A stretch of 46,335 bases of DNA from an uncultured Clostridia bacterium (GCA_934184665.1 CAKPSX010000012.1:1-46335), one strand, 5' to 3'; counted from the first letter of the stretch, positions 24,703 through 32,771 are shown. Numbers and translations are program-made. The notes: generated by a model not told the origin, from the letters alone.

Positions 24703-25554
24703 TTACTTTCTGCTAGCTTCTTCCTTAGTTAAATTTATATTATTTGAATTCCAAGAAACACCACTAACATCAAGTCCATATTTCATACACTCTTCATACA
24801 ATTCTTTTTGGTATAATGTTATATATACATTTACTGACCCATCACTTTTCTTAGTAACTTTACCAGTATAAACACTAGGTATGCTATTATAATACTGATA
24901 ACTTGTGTAACTATCTTCTTCAAACCATTTCTTCAAAGCTAACACTATAAGAGTTTTATCATCAAAATATGAAGTAGAACTATTACTATTTGTAGTTGAA
25001 CTAGTGTTATTTGACTTATTACCATTGCTTGAACTATTGGATTTATTATACATATCCCAGCTCATCCAATTTACATCATCATCTTCTTTTGTTTCTTTAA
25101 TTGCTTTATCTAGATTGTCTTTATGAGTTCCACAATAATAGATTTTAGGATTCTCTGTAGATTCTGTAGTGTTTATCCAACAAAAATCTACTTTATCTTT
25201 AGCCTTTCGGTAAATAACATAAATATAATTGCCCTTTCCATCTTCCTCATATTTTTCTATTCTTTCAATTTTGTTAGCTGTATTAATTGGTTCATAATAC
25301 GCAAAACATCGTTCTACCATTTTTCTTAGTTCTTCATCTGATAAAGTAGAAACATTTTTATTACTTGTAACTTCTTTGTCTAACGAATTAGAAATACTAT
25401 CATCTTTTGAAACCTCTTTGTTTTCATTATTGATATTATTATTTTTTCGATTTAAACTTATGAAAATTATTAAAACTGCTATACTTATTAAAATTATTGT
25501 TATGACTATTATTTTTGTTGCTTTCCCATTTTTCTTATTATCTGTATTTTCCAT
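24703..25554 (-). CDS. Membrane-anchored extracytoplasmic protein of the element
   Basis: Not recognised. A short cytoplasmic tail (MENTDNKKNGK) is followed by one TM segment (about 14-34, IIVITIILISIAVLIIFISL). An outside domain follows (about 70-160, LSDEELRKMVERCFAYYEP...YIYVIYRKAKDKVDFCWINTTE), then a Ser/Asn linker and a C-terminal domain (KTLIVLALKKWFEEDSYTSYQYYNSIPSVYTGKVTKKSDGSVNVYITLYQKEL). It shares its architecture and linker style with the SHOCT-PASTA protein 60 bp downstream, and the two are probably one operon. The ribosome-binding site is strong (GGGGGGAGGTGAGAAA before ATG). Confidence 0.6.
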   Translation of the reverse strand: MENTDNKKNGKATKIIVITIILISIAVLIIFISLNRKNNNINNENKEVSKDDSISNSLDKEVTSNKNVSTLSDEELRKMVERCFAYYEPINTANKIERIEKYEEDGKGNYIYVIYRKAKDKVDFCWINTTESTENPKIYYCGTHKDNLDKAIKETKEDDDVNWMSWDMYNKSNSSSNGNKSNNTSSTTNSNSSTSYFDDKTLIVLALKKWFEEDSYTSYQYYNSIPSVYTGKVTKKSDGSVNVYITLYQKELYEECMKYGLDVSGVSWNSNNINLTKEEASRK

Positions 25555-25628
25555 TTTCTCACCTCCCCCCCTTGAAAAATATTTTGCCTTATCTTCTTAC
25601 TGGTCTTAACAAACTTCTGTCTATGTTC

Positions 25629-25769
25629 TTACTGCCCAAAAGGTATCCGTCTACACTTAGTGTTTAAACACCCACTTCTTCCAGTCTTGATATTTTCAAA
25701 TATCATACGACCACAATGCCAACACCTTATTGGTTGTTCCTGTCTTTCTTTTTCAACATTATTTGTCAT
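25629..25769 (-). CDS. 46-residue zinc-ribbon protein, Com-like
   Basis: A short frame from ATG 25769 with AGGAG 11 nt upstream. The product is MTNNVEKERQEQPIRCWHCG followed by RMIFENIKTGRSGCLNTKCRRIPFGQ. The four Cys (CWHC...CLNTKC) form a zinc ribbon. The layout resembles phage Com-type regulators (short, one Cys4 ribbon, CxxCxRxxF), which bind RNA or DNA. It is the first gene of the leftward surface-protein group, 75 bp before it, and lies opposite the XRE gene. A regulatory role is inferred. Confidence 0.6.
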   Translation of the reverse strand: MTNNVEKERQEQPIRCWHCGRMIFENIKTGRSGCLNTKCRRIPFGQ

Positions 25770-25896
25770 TTTTCTTCACACTCCTATCATATCATATTCA
25801 CTTTAATTATTCAAGTGTTATTGTTATATTTTAAAGTTTCATTTTCTTATAATAAATTACTATTGTTGGTAGAATACTAGGAGAGAGGTGTAAACT

Positions 25897-26241
25897 ATGG
25901 AAGATATTACAAAAACTAGTTTTCTTGAAACTATTGGCAAAAATGTCAAACGTATTCGATTATTGCGTGGTCTTAGTCAAGAAACATTAGCAAACGATTT
26001 AGATAAATCTATTAACTTTGTTAGCTTAATCGAACGTGGTGAATCTGGTTTGTCTATTCAAACACTTGTTGACCTATGTAGGATATTAGAAGTGGACGCA
26101 AATACTATCTTTGAGGGGGTTATTGCTCCATCTCCTGAAATGGCAGACAACTATATCACAAAGTCACTTAATCTTTTCAATGAGAAAGACAAAACTATGG
26201 TTACAGATTTAATCGATTATATTATCAGTTCAAAAAACTAA
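25897..26241 (+). CDS. XRE-family repressor-like regulator
   Basis: A helix-turn-helix DNA-binding protein of 114 residues. The HTH_3 domain covers about residues 12-70: IGKNVKRIRLLRGLSQETLANDLDKSINFVSLIERGESGLSIQTLVDLCRILEV. A short helical C-terminus (EKDKTMVTDLIDYIISSK) may mediate dimerisation. GAGAGAGGTG precedes the ATG. Genes on both sides run in the opposite direction, typical of a prophage- or ICE-type master repressor. An inverted repeat CACTT/AAGTG at 25799-25817 lies in its upstream region and may be an operator. Confidence 0.88.
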   Translation: MEDITKTSFLETIGKNVKRIRLLRGLSQETLANDLDKSINFVSLIERGESGLSIQTLVDLCRILEVDANTIFEGVIAPSPEMADNYITKSLNLFNEKDKTMVTDLIDYIISSKN

Positions 26242-26256
26242 TATAGAAACAAAAAA

Positions 26257-26282
26257 GAGATATCTGCTGTTAGATATCCCTT
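26257..26282. terminator. Bidirectional terminator between the XRE and DUF6809-like genes
   Basis: GATATCT (26259-26265) pairs with AGATATC (26272-26278). A-rich sequence on the left and CCCTTTATT on the right allow termination of both convergent genes. Confidence 0.75.
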
Positions 26283-26284
26283 TA

Positions 26285-26545
26285 TTATTTGTATTCTATT
26301 TCTTTATTTAGTTTCATTGCCATTGAGAAACCTGCACAAAACATCTCAAAATCTACTGTATCATACATTGCATTCTGTAAGCAAGTTAAGTTGTCTATTT
26401 CTTCTCTGTATTTGTCGCCTATTGATTTCAATAGTTTATCTACTGCTATGACAACTTTGTCTTGTGTTTTCATATATTTTGCACTTGGTTTAAGATTTTC
26501 TACTGCTATGTTGTATAATTCTTTCAATATTTCTTTTTCTTCCAT
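26285..26545 (-). CDS. DUF6809-like small protein
   Basis: An 86-residue helical protein (MEEKEILKELYNIAVENLKPSAKYMKTQDK...LLKSIGDKYREEIDNL...VDFEMFCAGFSMAMKLNKEI). The opening ILKELYxxxVxNLKPS and the closing FxxGFSxAMKL match, from memory, small proteins near XRE regulators in Clostridia mobile elements now grouped as DUF6809. AAGGAGTG precedes the ATG. Function unknown. It is the outermost recognisable gene on the right side of the element. Confidence 0.6.
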   Translation of the reverse strand: MEEKEILKELYNIAVENLKPSAKYMKTQDKVVIAVDKLLKSIGDKYREEIDNLTCLQNAMYDTVDFEMFCAGFSMAMKLNKEIEYK

Positions 26546-26655
26546 TATTGTAATTCACTCCTTGTATTTTACCTATAACTATTATACTATAAAACATTTG
26601 TTTTGTATATGATTATTGGCAAAATTCATAAAATATTTTTACTGAAAGTCTTGTT
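26546..26655. other. Short non-coding stretch right of the last element gene
   Basis: AT-rich, with a TATACTATAA word near 26581-26590 that could supply a -10 box for the DUF6809-like gene. Nothing else is seen. Confidence 0.3.
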
Positions 26656-26787
26656 AGGGTTATCCCAAGTAGCCTTGCTATTCTCGCTCTTCGTTTCGCG
26701 AGAATTATTTTGCTGACGCAAAATATCGCAAGATAGTTTTTGTTTTGTCAGTTAGCGTCGCTTATGGGCTTAATCGCCCAACGCTCC
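26656..26787 (-). ncRNA. Structured non-coding element, right copy (inverted)
   Basis: Minus-strand homologue of 17232-17372. It starts GGAGCGTTGGGC-GATTA-AGCCCATAAGCGACGC (stem GGGC/GCCC enclosed by GCGT/ACGC). The stem TATTTTGC-GTCA-GCAAAATA follows, then ATTCTCGC-GAAACGAAGA-GCGAGAAT, then AATAGCAAG with a short CAAG/CTTG hairpin, and ACCCTA. Blocks shared with the left copy are in the same order while stem sequences differ, which is the signature of a conserved structure. The two copies face each other across about 9.3 kb. No ORF is present. Confidence 0.5.
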
Positions 26788-26799
26788 TTTAGGTGGTGG

Positions 26800-27330
26800 A
26801 TGATGATTAGCTTGGGTATATTGGAAAAATATCCACATATATATAATACAAAAAACTATTTTTTATTTATTTATTTATTATCTTTTAAAAACTATATTAA
26901 GTATTAAAAATTTATACCCAAACCACCCAAACCTTTACTGTATTGTCTATTTTTAGCTTATTTCTATTATGACTCTCTTTTCCTTTAAAAGCTCTCCATC
27001 ACTATTGTATTGGTTTATTTTTTATGTTTTACCAAGCTAAGTTGGGGTTGTTACTTTAATGTAAGAGAGGTTATTCACTAATGATTGATTCTGTGTTGCT
27101 TTTATGTAGCTTGTTTGTTGCTTTCTGTGTTGCTTTCGTGTTACTTACGGAGCAAATTTCACTTTACCTTTTCAGTTCTTATGTTATCTTGTTATTTTAT
27201 GCAAAATGCTCCATAGCAGTTGCTGGAGCATTTATCAATTTTTATTGATTTTTTCATTTTATGGTATTATATCATGTATTTTTTATAAAAGATAGTATTT
27301 TTTTAATTTTTATATAATCAAAAATTATTG
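26800..27330. other. Non-coding right flank of the element
   Basis: No gene seen. It holds AT-rich tracts with ATTTATTTATTTATT near 26863, GTTGCTTT repeats near 27093-27137 that include the candidate right attachment site, and a hairpin AAATGCTCCA (27208-27217) / TGGAGCATTT (27228-27237). Confidence 0.45.
27115..27143 (+). other. Candidate right attachment site
   Basis: TTGTTGCTT followed by TCTGTGTTGCTTTCGTGTTA, in the same orientation as the block at 17078-17105. It is the better of two weak candidates. Confidence 0.25.
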
Positions 27331-27334
27331 CGCA

Positions 27335-27358
27335 AAAGAAGGTCATATGACCTTCTTT
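27335..27358 (-). terminator. Terminator of the ABC exporter operon
   Basis: A perfect 24-bp palindrome centred on CATATG (arms AAAGAAGGTCAT/ATGACCTTCTTT). The TAA stop of the exporter gene (27357-27359) overlaps its edge. Confidence 0.75.
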
Positions 27359-29168
27359 AAACTTCTTCAAATTGACTATTATATAATTTTTCATATGCTC
27401 CGCCTTTTGCAAGTAGTTCCTCATGTGTTCCTTGTTCAACAATATCTCCATGATCCATAACTAAAATTAAATCTGCATTTTTTATTGTTGACAATCTATG
27501 TGCAATTATAAAGCTTGTTCTTCCTTCCATTAAATTATCCATTGCTTGTTGAATTTCAATTTCTGTTCTTGTATCTATTGAACTTGTTGCTTCATCAAGT
27601 ATTAATATTTTAGGATCTGCTAATATTACTCTTGCTATTGTAAGTAATTGTTTCTGACCTGCTGATATATTGCTTGATTCTTCATTTATTTTTGAATTAT
27701 ATCCATTTGGTAATGTTTTTATAAAATGGTGAACTCTAGCTGCTTTTGCTGCTCTTATTACTTCATCATCTGTTGCATCTTCTTTACCATATTTAATATT
27801 ATCTTTTACAGTTCCACCAAATAGCCATGTATCTTGTAAAACCATTCCAAATATTTGACGAAGTTTTCCTCTTTCAAAATCTCTTATATCTATTCCATCA
27901 AGTAATATTCTTCCATCAGTAACATCGTAAAATCTCATAAGTAGTTTAACCATAGTTGTTTTGCCCGCTCCTGTTGGTCCAACAATTGCGATTTTTTGCC
28001 CTGAATGTACTTTTGCATTAAAATCTTTTATTATTATATCATTTGGATTATATCCAAATTTTACATGTTCAAATGTTACATTTCCATCTAGTTTTGATAT
28101 ATCAATATCTTTTATTGCAGTTTCTTTTTCTTCATCTTCTTCAAGAAAGTCAAATATTCTTTCTGTTGCTGCAACCATTGCTTGTAACATTCCTGATACT
28201 TCTGCAATCTGATTTATTGGTTGTGTAAATTGTTTATTATATTGTATGAAACTTTGTATATTACCAACTGTAATTTTACCATTTATTGCTAGATATCCAC
28301 CTGCTATTGCTACACCAACATACCCAATATTCGAAATAAAATTCATTACTGGATACATTAGTCCTGATAAGAATTGTGATCTCCAAGCTGATTTATATAA
28401 TTCTTTGTTTTCCTTTGCAAAATCTACTTTTGCTTTGTTTTCGCCATTAAATGCTTTTACAACAGTCAAACCTGAATATATTTCTTCAACTTGGCCATTT
28501 ACATGTCCTAAGTAGTCTTGTTGTCTTTTAAAGTATTTTTGTGATTTCCCTACTATTATTTTTACTAACACAGCTCCTATAGGCATTACTATTACAGATA
28601 TAAGTGTCATTTGCCAACTTATTGATAACATCATTATTAATATTCCTATTAAAGTACATATAGCTGTTATTATTTGTGTAATGCTTTGGTTTAAGTTCAT
28701 TCCTAGTGTATCTATATCATTTGTTATTATAGATAATACTTCTCCATTTGTTTTTTTATCAAAATAATTCATTGGTAATTTATTTATTTTCTTTGACAAA
28801 TCTTGTCTTAATGTATATGCTAACTTTTGAGAAATATTTGTCATTGCAAAACCTTGAATAAAAGAGAATATAGCACTTACCACATATAATGTTAATAGTG
28901 TTAGTAAAATTGTGCCAATTTTATTAAAGTCTATTCCTCCTGTCCCATAAATCTTATTTACAAGTCCATTAAATATCTCTGTTGTAGCATTTCCTAAAAT
29001 CTTTGGTCCAACAATTGTAAATATTGTGCTTCCTATTGCAAATATTAATACAATTAATAGTCCAATTTTATATTTTGACAAATAATTTTTTATTAATTTT
29101 TTTGTTGTTCCTTTAAAGTCTTTCGCTTTTTGTGTTGTCATTCCACTTCCTCCCATTGGTCCTGGCAT
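27357..29168 (-). CDS. ABC exporter subunit with catalytic Walker B (BmrD-like)
   Basis: Half-transporter with six TM helices (residues about 30-340) fused to an ATPase. Walker A is GPTGAGKTTMVKLL (near 390). The signature is degenerate (SSNISAGQKQLL in place of LSGGQ). Walker B LILDEATSSID has the catalytic Glu, and the H-loop IIAHRLST is intact. It pairs with the upstream 757-residue subunit, whose Walker B and H-loop are the degenerate ones. Together they form a heterodimeric multidrug/peptide-type exporter with one consensus ATP site (BmrCD or TM287/288 type). GGAGG lies in the end of the upstream gene, 2 nt separating stop and start. Substrate unknown. Confidence 0.92.
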   Translation of the reverse strand: MPGPMGGSGMTTQKAKDFKGTTKKLIKNYLSKYKIGLLIVLIFAIGSTIFTIVGPKILGNATTEIFNGLVNKIYGTGGIDFNKIGTILLTLLTLYVVSAIFSFIQGFAMTNISQKLAYTLRQDLSKKINKLPMNYFDKKTNGEVLSIITNDIDTLGMNLNQSITQIITAICTLIGILIMMLSISWQMTLISVIVMPIGAVLVKIIVGKSQKYFKRQQDYLGHVNGQVEEIYSGLTVVKAFNGENKAKVDFAKENKELYKSAWRSQFLSGLMYPVMNFISNIGYVGVAIAGGYLAINGKITVGNIQSFIQYNKQFTQPINQIAEVSGMLQAMVAATERIFDFLEEDEEKETAIKDIDISKLDGNVTFEHVKFGYNPNDIIIKDFNAKVHSGQKIAIVGPTGAGKTTMVKLLMRFYDVTDGRILLDGIDIRDFERGKLRQIFGMVLQDTWLFGGTVKDNIKYGKEDATDDEVIRAAKAARVHHFIKTLPNGYNSKINEESSNISAGQKQLLTIARVILADPKILILDEATSSIDTRTEIEIQQAMDNLMEGRTSFIIAHRLSTIKNADLILVMDHGDIVEQGTHEELLAKGGAYEKLYNSQFEEV

Positions 29169-29170
29169 GC

Positions 29171-31444
29171 TTATTCCCTCCTTTCATCTTTATTTTGCAT
29201 TAATTCCTGTTCTGATAACTGTGATAATGCTATCTCTCTATACACTTCATTATTTTTCATCAGTTCTTCATGTGTTCCCTGTCCAACTATTTTTCCATCA
29301 TCTAATACAATAATTTTATCTGCATTTAAAATTGTGCTTATTCTTTGTGCAACTATTATTGATGTTTTATTTTTAGTATTTTTTGCTAATGCTTCTCTTA
29401 ATGTTGCATCTGTTTTAAAGTCAAGTGCTGAGAAACTATCATCAAAAACAAATATTTCTGGATCTTTTGCTATTGCTCTTGCTATTGCAAGTCTTTGTTT
29501 TTGCCCCCCTGAAACATTGTTTCCGCCTTGAGCTATTTCTGATTCGTATTTTTCTGGCTTTTCATCTATGAATTCTACTGCTTGTGCTATTTTTGCCGCT
29601 TGTTGCATTTTCTCATCTGAAATATTTTCATTAGCATATTTTATATTTGATTCTATTGTACCTGAGAATAATACTCCTTTTTGTGGTACAAAACCAATTA
29701 TGTTTCTTAAATCCTTTTGTGATAAATCTTTAACATTTACTCCATCAACTAAAAGCTCTCCTCCAGTTACATCATAAAATCTAGGAATTAGATTTACTAC
29801 TGTTGATTTTCCACTTCCTGTGCTCCCTATAATAGCTGTTGTTTTTCCAGGTTCAGCAGTAAAGTTGATATCTTCAAGTATTTCACTATCAGCATCTGGA
29901 TATCTAAATGATACATTTTTGAATTCCACTAATCCTTTTTTAGTTGGATCTGGTTTTTGAGTATTTTCTTTATCTTTTATGCTTGGTTCTGTTTCTATAA
30001 CTTCCATTATACGATTAGCTGATACAGATGCTCTTGGTAACATTATAGAAATCATTGAAATCATTAAGAAGCTCATTACAATTTGCATTGCATATTGTAT
30101 AAATGCTAACATATCGCCAACTTGCATTACTCCATTGTCAATATTATGACCTCCTACCCATATTATTAATATTGAAACTCCATTCATTATTAACATTAAC
30201 ATTGGCATCATTATTGACATTGCTCTATTTACAAATATATTTGCTTTCATTAAATCTGAATTAGCATTTTCAAATCTTTTTTCTTCTCTTTTTTCTGTGT
30301 TAAATGCTCTTATTACAGGTAAACCTGTTAAAATTTCTCTTGATACATTATTTAATTTATCAACTAAATCTTGTAATTTCTTGAATTTTGGCATTGTTAT
30401 AGCAAATAGTCCACCTACAACAACCAATATTGTTATAACTGCTAATCCAATTATCCATGCCATTGAACTATTACTTTGGCTTAAAACTTTTAAGATTCCA
30501 CCAATACCTATAATTGGTGCATATACTACTGTTCTAAACAACATAGCCATTAATTGTTGAATTTGCTGAACATCATTTGTACTTCTAGTTATTAATGATG
30601 CAGTTGAAAATTCTCTTAATTCTTTAGTTGTGAAAGTTAAAACTTTATTAAATACTTTTTCTCTCAATGTTCTTGCAAGTCTTGCCCCAACTCTTGCTGA
30701 TAGCATCATTATAATTATTCCTGATGTCATGCTAATAAATGCTAAAGCTAACATTTTTAAACCTGTAATTGAAATATATCTTATTTGTATATCATCTGTG
30801 TTTGCACCTGCATCTTTATACAATTGTTTTGTATAAACAATTCCTGCTTGTTCTTTTATTGAGTCTTGCATTTCATCAATTTGTTTTGTTGCCTCATTTA
30901 ATAATTGACTAACTTGCTCTTGTGGTAACATTTGTAATATTTGCATTAATGTCATATTTTCAAATATAGTTTTTTGCTCTTCTGGTATGTTTGACATTAA
31001 TTGTTCTTTTATTTTTGCAGATGTTTCCTCATTTTGGAACATTTGAGATGTTATTATTGGCTTTGTCATTATATTTGATAATTCTTCTTTTTGATCTTTA
31101 GTTATATTTTTTATAACATATTTGGGATAAATACTATCTGTATTCTTAAAATACTTATCTAATAACCTTTCTTGTTGCTTTGACAACTCCTCTGTTCCAG
31201 TTATTGTATAATTTTCTAGTATTTTATCATCTTCATCAGTAAAAAATAAAATTTGTTCCATGTCTTCACTGTTAATAATATCTGGAGCTACATATTCTAT
31301 TCCACCAGATTGTATTCCATCATTAACTATTCTTGATGTATAATTAGGTAATTCCAGGTCAACTGCTGCCTGTACACACAACAATAAAACAATTACTATT
31401 ACTGAAACCCATGATTGTTTTAAATTTTTTAATACTTTTAACAT
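29171..31444 (-). CDS. ABC exporter subunit with degenerate ATPase site and large outside insertion (BmrC-like)
   Basis: This is the partner of the 603-residue subunit. Walker A is GSTGSGKSTVVNL (near 540) and the signature NVSGGQKQRLAIARA is canonical. Walker B is VFDDSFSALD, with Asp for the catalytic Glu, and the H-loop is VAQRIST, with Gln for His. Those two changes mark the non-catalytic subunit. After the first TM helix (residues about 13-30) there is a hydrophilic segment of about 170 residues (up to about 215). It is predicted outside the cell, hence the unusual 757-residue length. Such extracytoplasmic insertions occur in related gut Firmicutes exporters. The start has GGAGGAG upstream. 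Confidence 0.92.
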   Translation of the reverse strand: MLKVLKNLKQSWVSVIVIVLLLCVQAAVDLELPNYTSRIVNDGIQSGGIEYVAPDIINSEDMEQILFFTDEDDKILENYTITGTEELSKQQERLLDKYFKNTDSIYPKYVIKNITKDQKEELSNIMTKPIITSQMFQNEETSAKIKEQLMSNIPEEQKTIFENMTLMQILQMLPQEQVSQLLNEATKQIDEMQDSIKEQAGIVYTKQLYKDAGANTDDIQIRYISITGLKMLALAFISMTSGIIIMMLSARVGARLARTLREKVFNKVLTFTTKELREFSTASLITRSTNDVQQIQQLMAMLFRTVVYAPIIGIGGILKVLSQSNSSMAWIIGLAVITILVVVGGLFAITMPKFKKLQDLVDKLNNVSREILTGLPVIRAFNTEKREEKRFENANSDLMKANIFVNRAMSIMMPMLMLIMNGVSILIIWVGGHNIDNGVMQVGDMLAFIQYAMQIVMSFLMISMISIMLPRASVSANRIMEVIETEPSIKDKENTQKPDPTKKGLVEFKNVSFRYPDADSEILEDINFTAEPGKTTAIIGSTGSGKSTVVNLIPRFYDVTGGELLVDGVNVKDLSQKDLRNIIGFVPQKGVLFSGTIESNIKYANENISDEKMQQAAKIAQAVEFIDEKPEKYESEIAQGGNNVSGGQKQRLAIARAIAKDPEIFVFDDSFSALDFKTDATLREALAKNTKNKTSIIVAQRISTILNADKIIVLDDGKIVGQGTHEELMKNNEVYREIALSQLSEQELMQNKDERRE

Positions 31445-31501
31445 TTTTTATAACTCTCCTCCTTTTATTTACATTATTTATTAATATTTCCTTATTATAC
31501 C

Positions 31502-31540
31502 AAAAAGCACCATGTTATTTTATTAAACATAGCGCCTTTT
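31502..31540 (-). terminator. Terminator of pfk
   Basis: Minus strand GGCGCTATGTT, loop TAATAAAAT, AACATGGTGCTTTTT: an 11-bp stem that uses three G-U pairs, followed by T5. Confidence 0.65.
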
Positions 31541-31586
31541 GTCAATATTATTAATATGAATTCTTTGTGAATTTCAGTTATAAATA

Positions 31587-32729
31587 CTAATCTCCTAAAC
31601 ATATTCCAATACTTCTTGCTGTTTTCACTAAATCATCATTCATTGTTACTTTTCTTAAATTGCTTTCTGCTGTATTTCCTGATACAGCGCCAACTTTAGT
31701 ATTATTTCCTACTACATCTTCTAATGAAACATAATCAAGTTTCCCATTTTTTATAACAGCAAGCACTCCAAACTTGCCTTCTAAAGCTAAGTCCATTGCT
31801 TTTGCTCCATATTTTGTTGATAATACTCTATCAAAAGCTGTTGGTGAACCACCTCTTTGCATATATCCTAATGTTGTATTTCTTGCTTCTAAGCCTGTTA
31901 GTTCTTCTAGTTGTCTTGCAACTATTTGCCCGATTCCTCCAAGCTTTGTATTATCAACACCTACTCCATTTTGTCTTTGTCCTAAAATTGTTTCTGTTCC
32001 ACCTTTTGGCATTGCTCCTTCTGCAACTACAACTATACTAAAGTTTTTACCTTTTGCTCTTCTTTCATTTATTTTATCTACAGCTTTGTTGATATCATAA
32101 GGTATTTCAGGAATCAACGCAACATCTGCACCTCCTGCTATTGCTGATTCTAATGCAATCCAACCAGCATATCTTCCCATTACTTCTAATACCATTATTC
32201 TATGATGTGTTTCACCTGTTGTATGAAGTCTATCAAGTGCCTCTGCTGCAACTGAAACTGCAGTATTATAACCAAATGTAATTTCAGTACATGCTACATC
32301 ATTATCAATTGTTTTAGGTACGCCTATTATGTTTATACCTTTTAAAGATAAATCTCTTGCAGATTTTTGTGTTCCATCTCCTCCTAATGTGAAGATACAA
32401 TCAAATCCATCTTTTTTAACATTTTCAACACATATGTCTGATAAATCTTTATATACTACTTGACCATTTTCTTCTATTTTATAATTGAAAACATTTGCAT
32501 TTGTTGATGAGCCTATTATTGAACCACCTTTAGGTAATATTCCTGATGCTGATGCATCATTTGATGTACATAATTTTGTATAATTATTTTTTAGTAATCC
32601 ATTATATCCATCTATAAATCCATAACATTCTATTCCTTTATTTTCAGCACTTTTAACTATTGCTCTAATTACAGCATTAAATCCTGATACATCTCCACCA
32701 TTGGCTAGTATCGCTACTTTTTTTATCAT
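31587..32729 (-). CDS. pfkA: 6-phosphofructokinase, mixed-substrate group
   Basis: Phosphorylates fructose 6-phosphate in glycolysis. Substrate and catalytic motifs are seen: LANGGDVSGFNAVIRA, FTLGGDGTQKSA, GVPKTIDNDVACTE, MVLEVMGRYAGWIAL and LGYMQRGGSPTAFDR. At the two specificity positions it has Gly (GGDGT), as in ATP enzymes, and Lys (PKTIDND), as in PPi enzymes and in group III ATP enzymes such as that of Streptomyces. ATP use is more likely, but it is not a classic Bacillus PfkA; its 380 residues also exceed the usual 320. It lies just downstream of recA with a 42-bp gap. pyk is nearby but in another transcription unit. Confidence 0.9.
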   Translation of the reverse strand: MIKKVAILANGGDVSGFNAVIRAIVKSAENKGIECYGFIDGYNGLLKNNYTKLCTSNDASASGILPKGGSIIGSSTNANVFNYKIEENGQVVYKDLSDICVENVKKDGFDCIFTLGGDGTQKSARDLSLKGINIIGVPKTIDNDVACTEITFGYNTAVSVAAEALDRLHTTGETHHRIMVLEVMGRYAGWIALESAIAGGADVALIPEIPYDINKAVDKINERRAKGKNFSIVVVAEGAMPKGGTETILGQRQNGVGVDNTKLGGIGQIVARQLEELTGLEARNTTLGYMQRGGSPTAFDRVLSTKYGAKAMDLALEGKFGVLAVIKNGKLDYVSLEDVVGNNTKVGAVSGNTAESNLRKVTMNDDLVKTARSIGICLGD

Positions 32730-32771
32730 GTGAATTCCTCCCTATATTTATAATACCATTTTTATATTATT

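Larger units (their letters stand above)
17078..27143. mobile_element. Integrated element with tyrosine recombinase and Rep-like genes (ends uncertain)
   Basis: This block is bounded by the core transglutaminase and ABC-exporter genes. It carries int, an excisionase-like gene, two Rep-like genes, an XRE repressor, a zinc-ribbon miniprotein and surface-protein cargo. TTGTTGCTT plus a diverged 19-bp extension occurs in direct orientation at 17078-17105 and 27115-27143, a candidate att duplication. A 10-bp match CTTATGTTAT at 17207 and 27178 is an alternative. Neither is proven. No tRNA gene lies at either edge. No relaxase, type IV secretion, capsid or terminase gene is visible, so it looks like a non-conjugative plasmid-like or satellite element. 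Confidence 0.65.
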
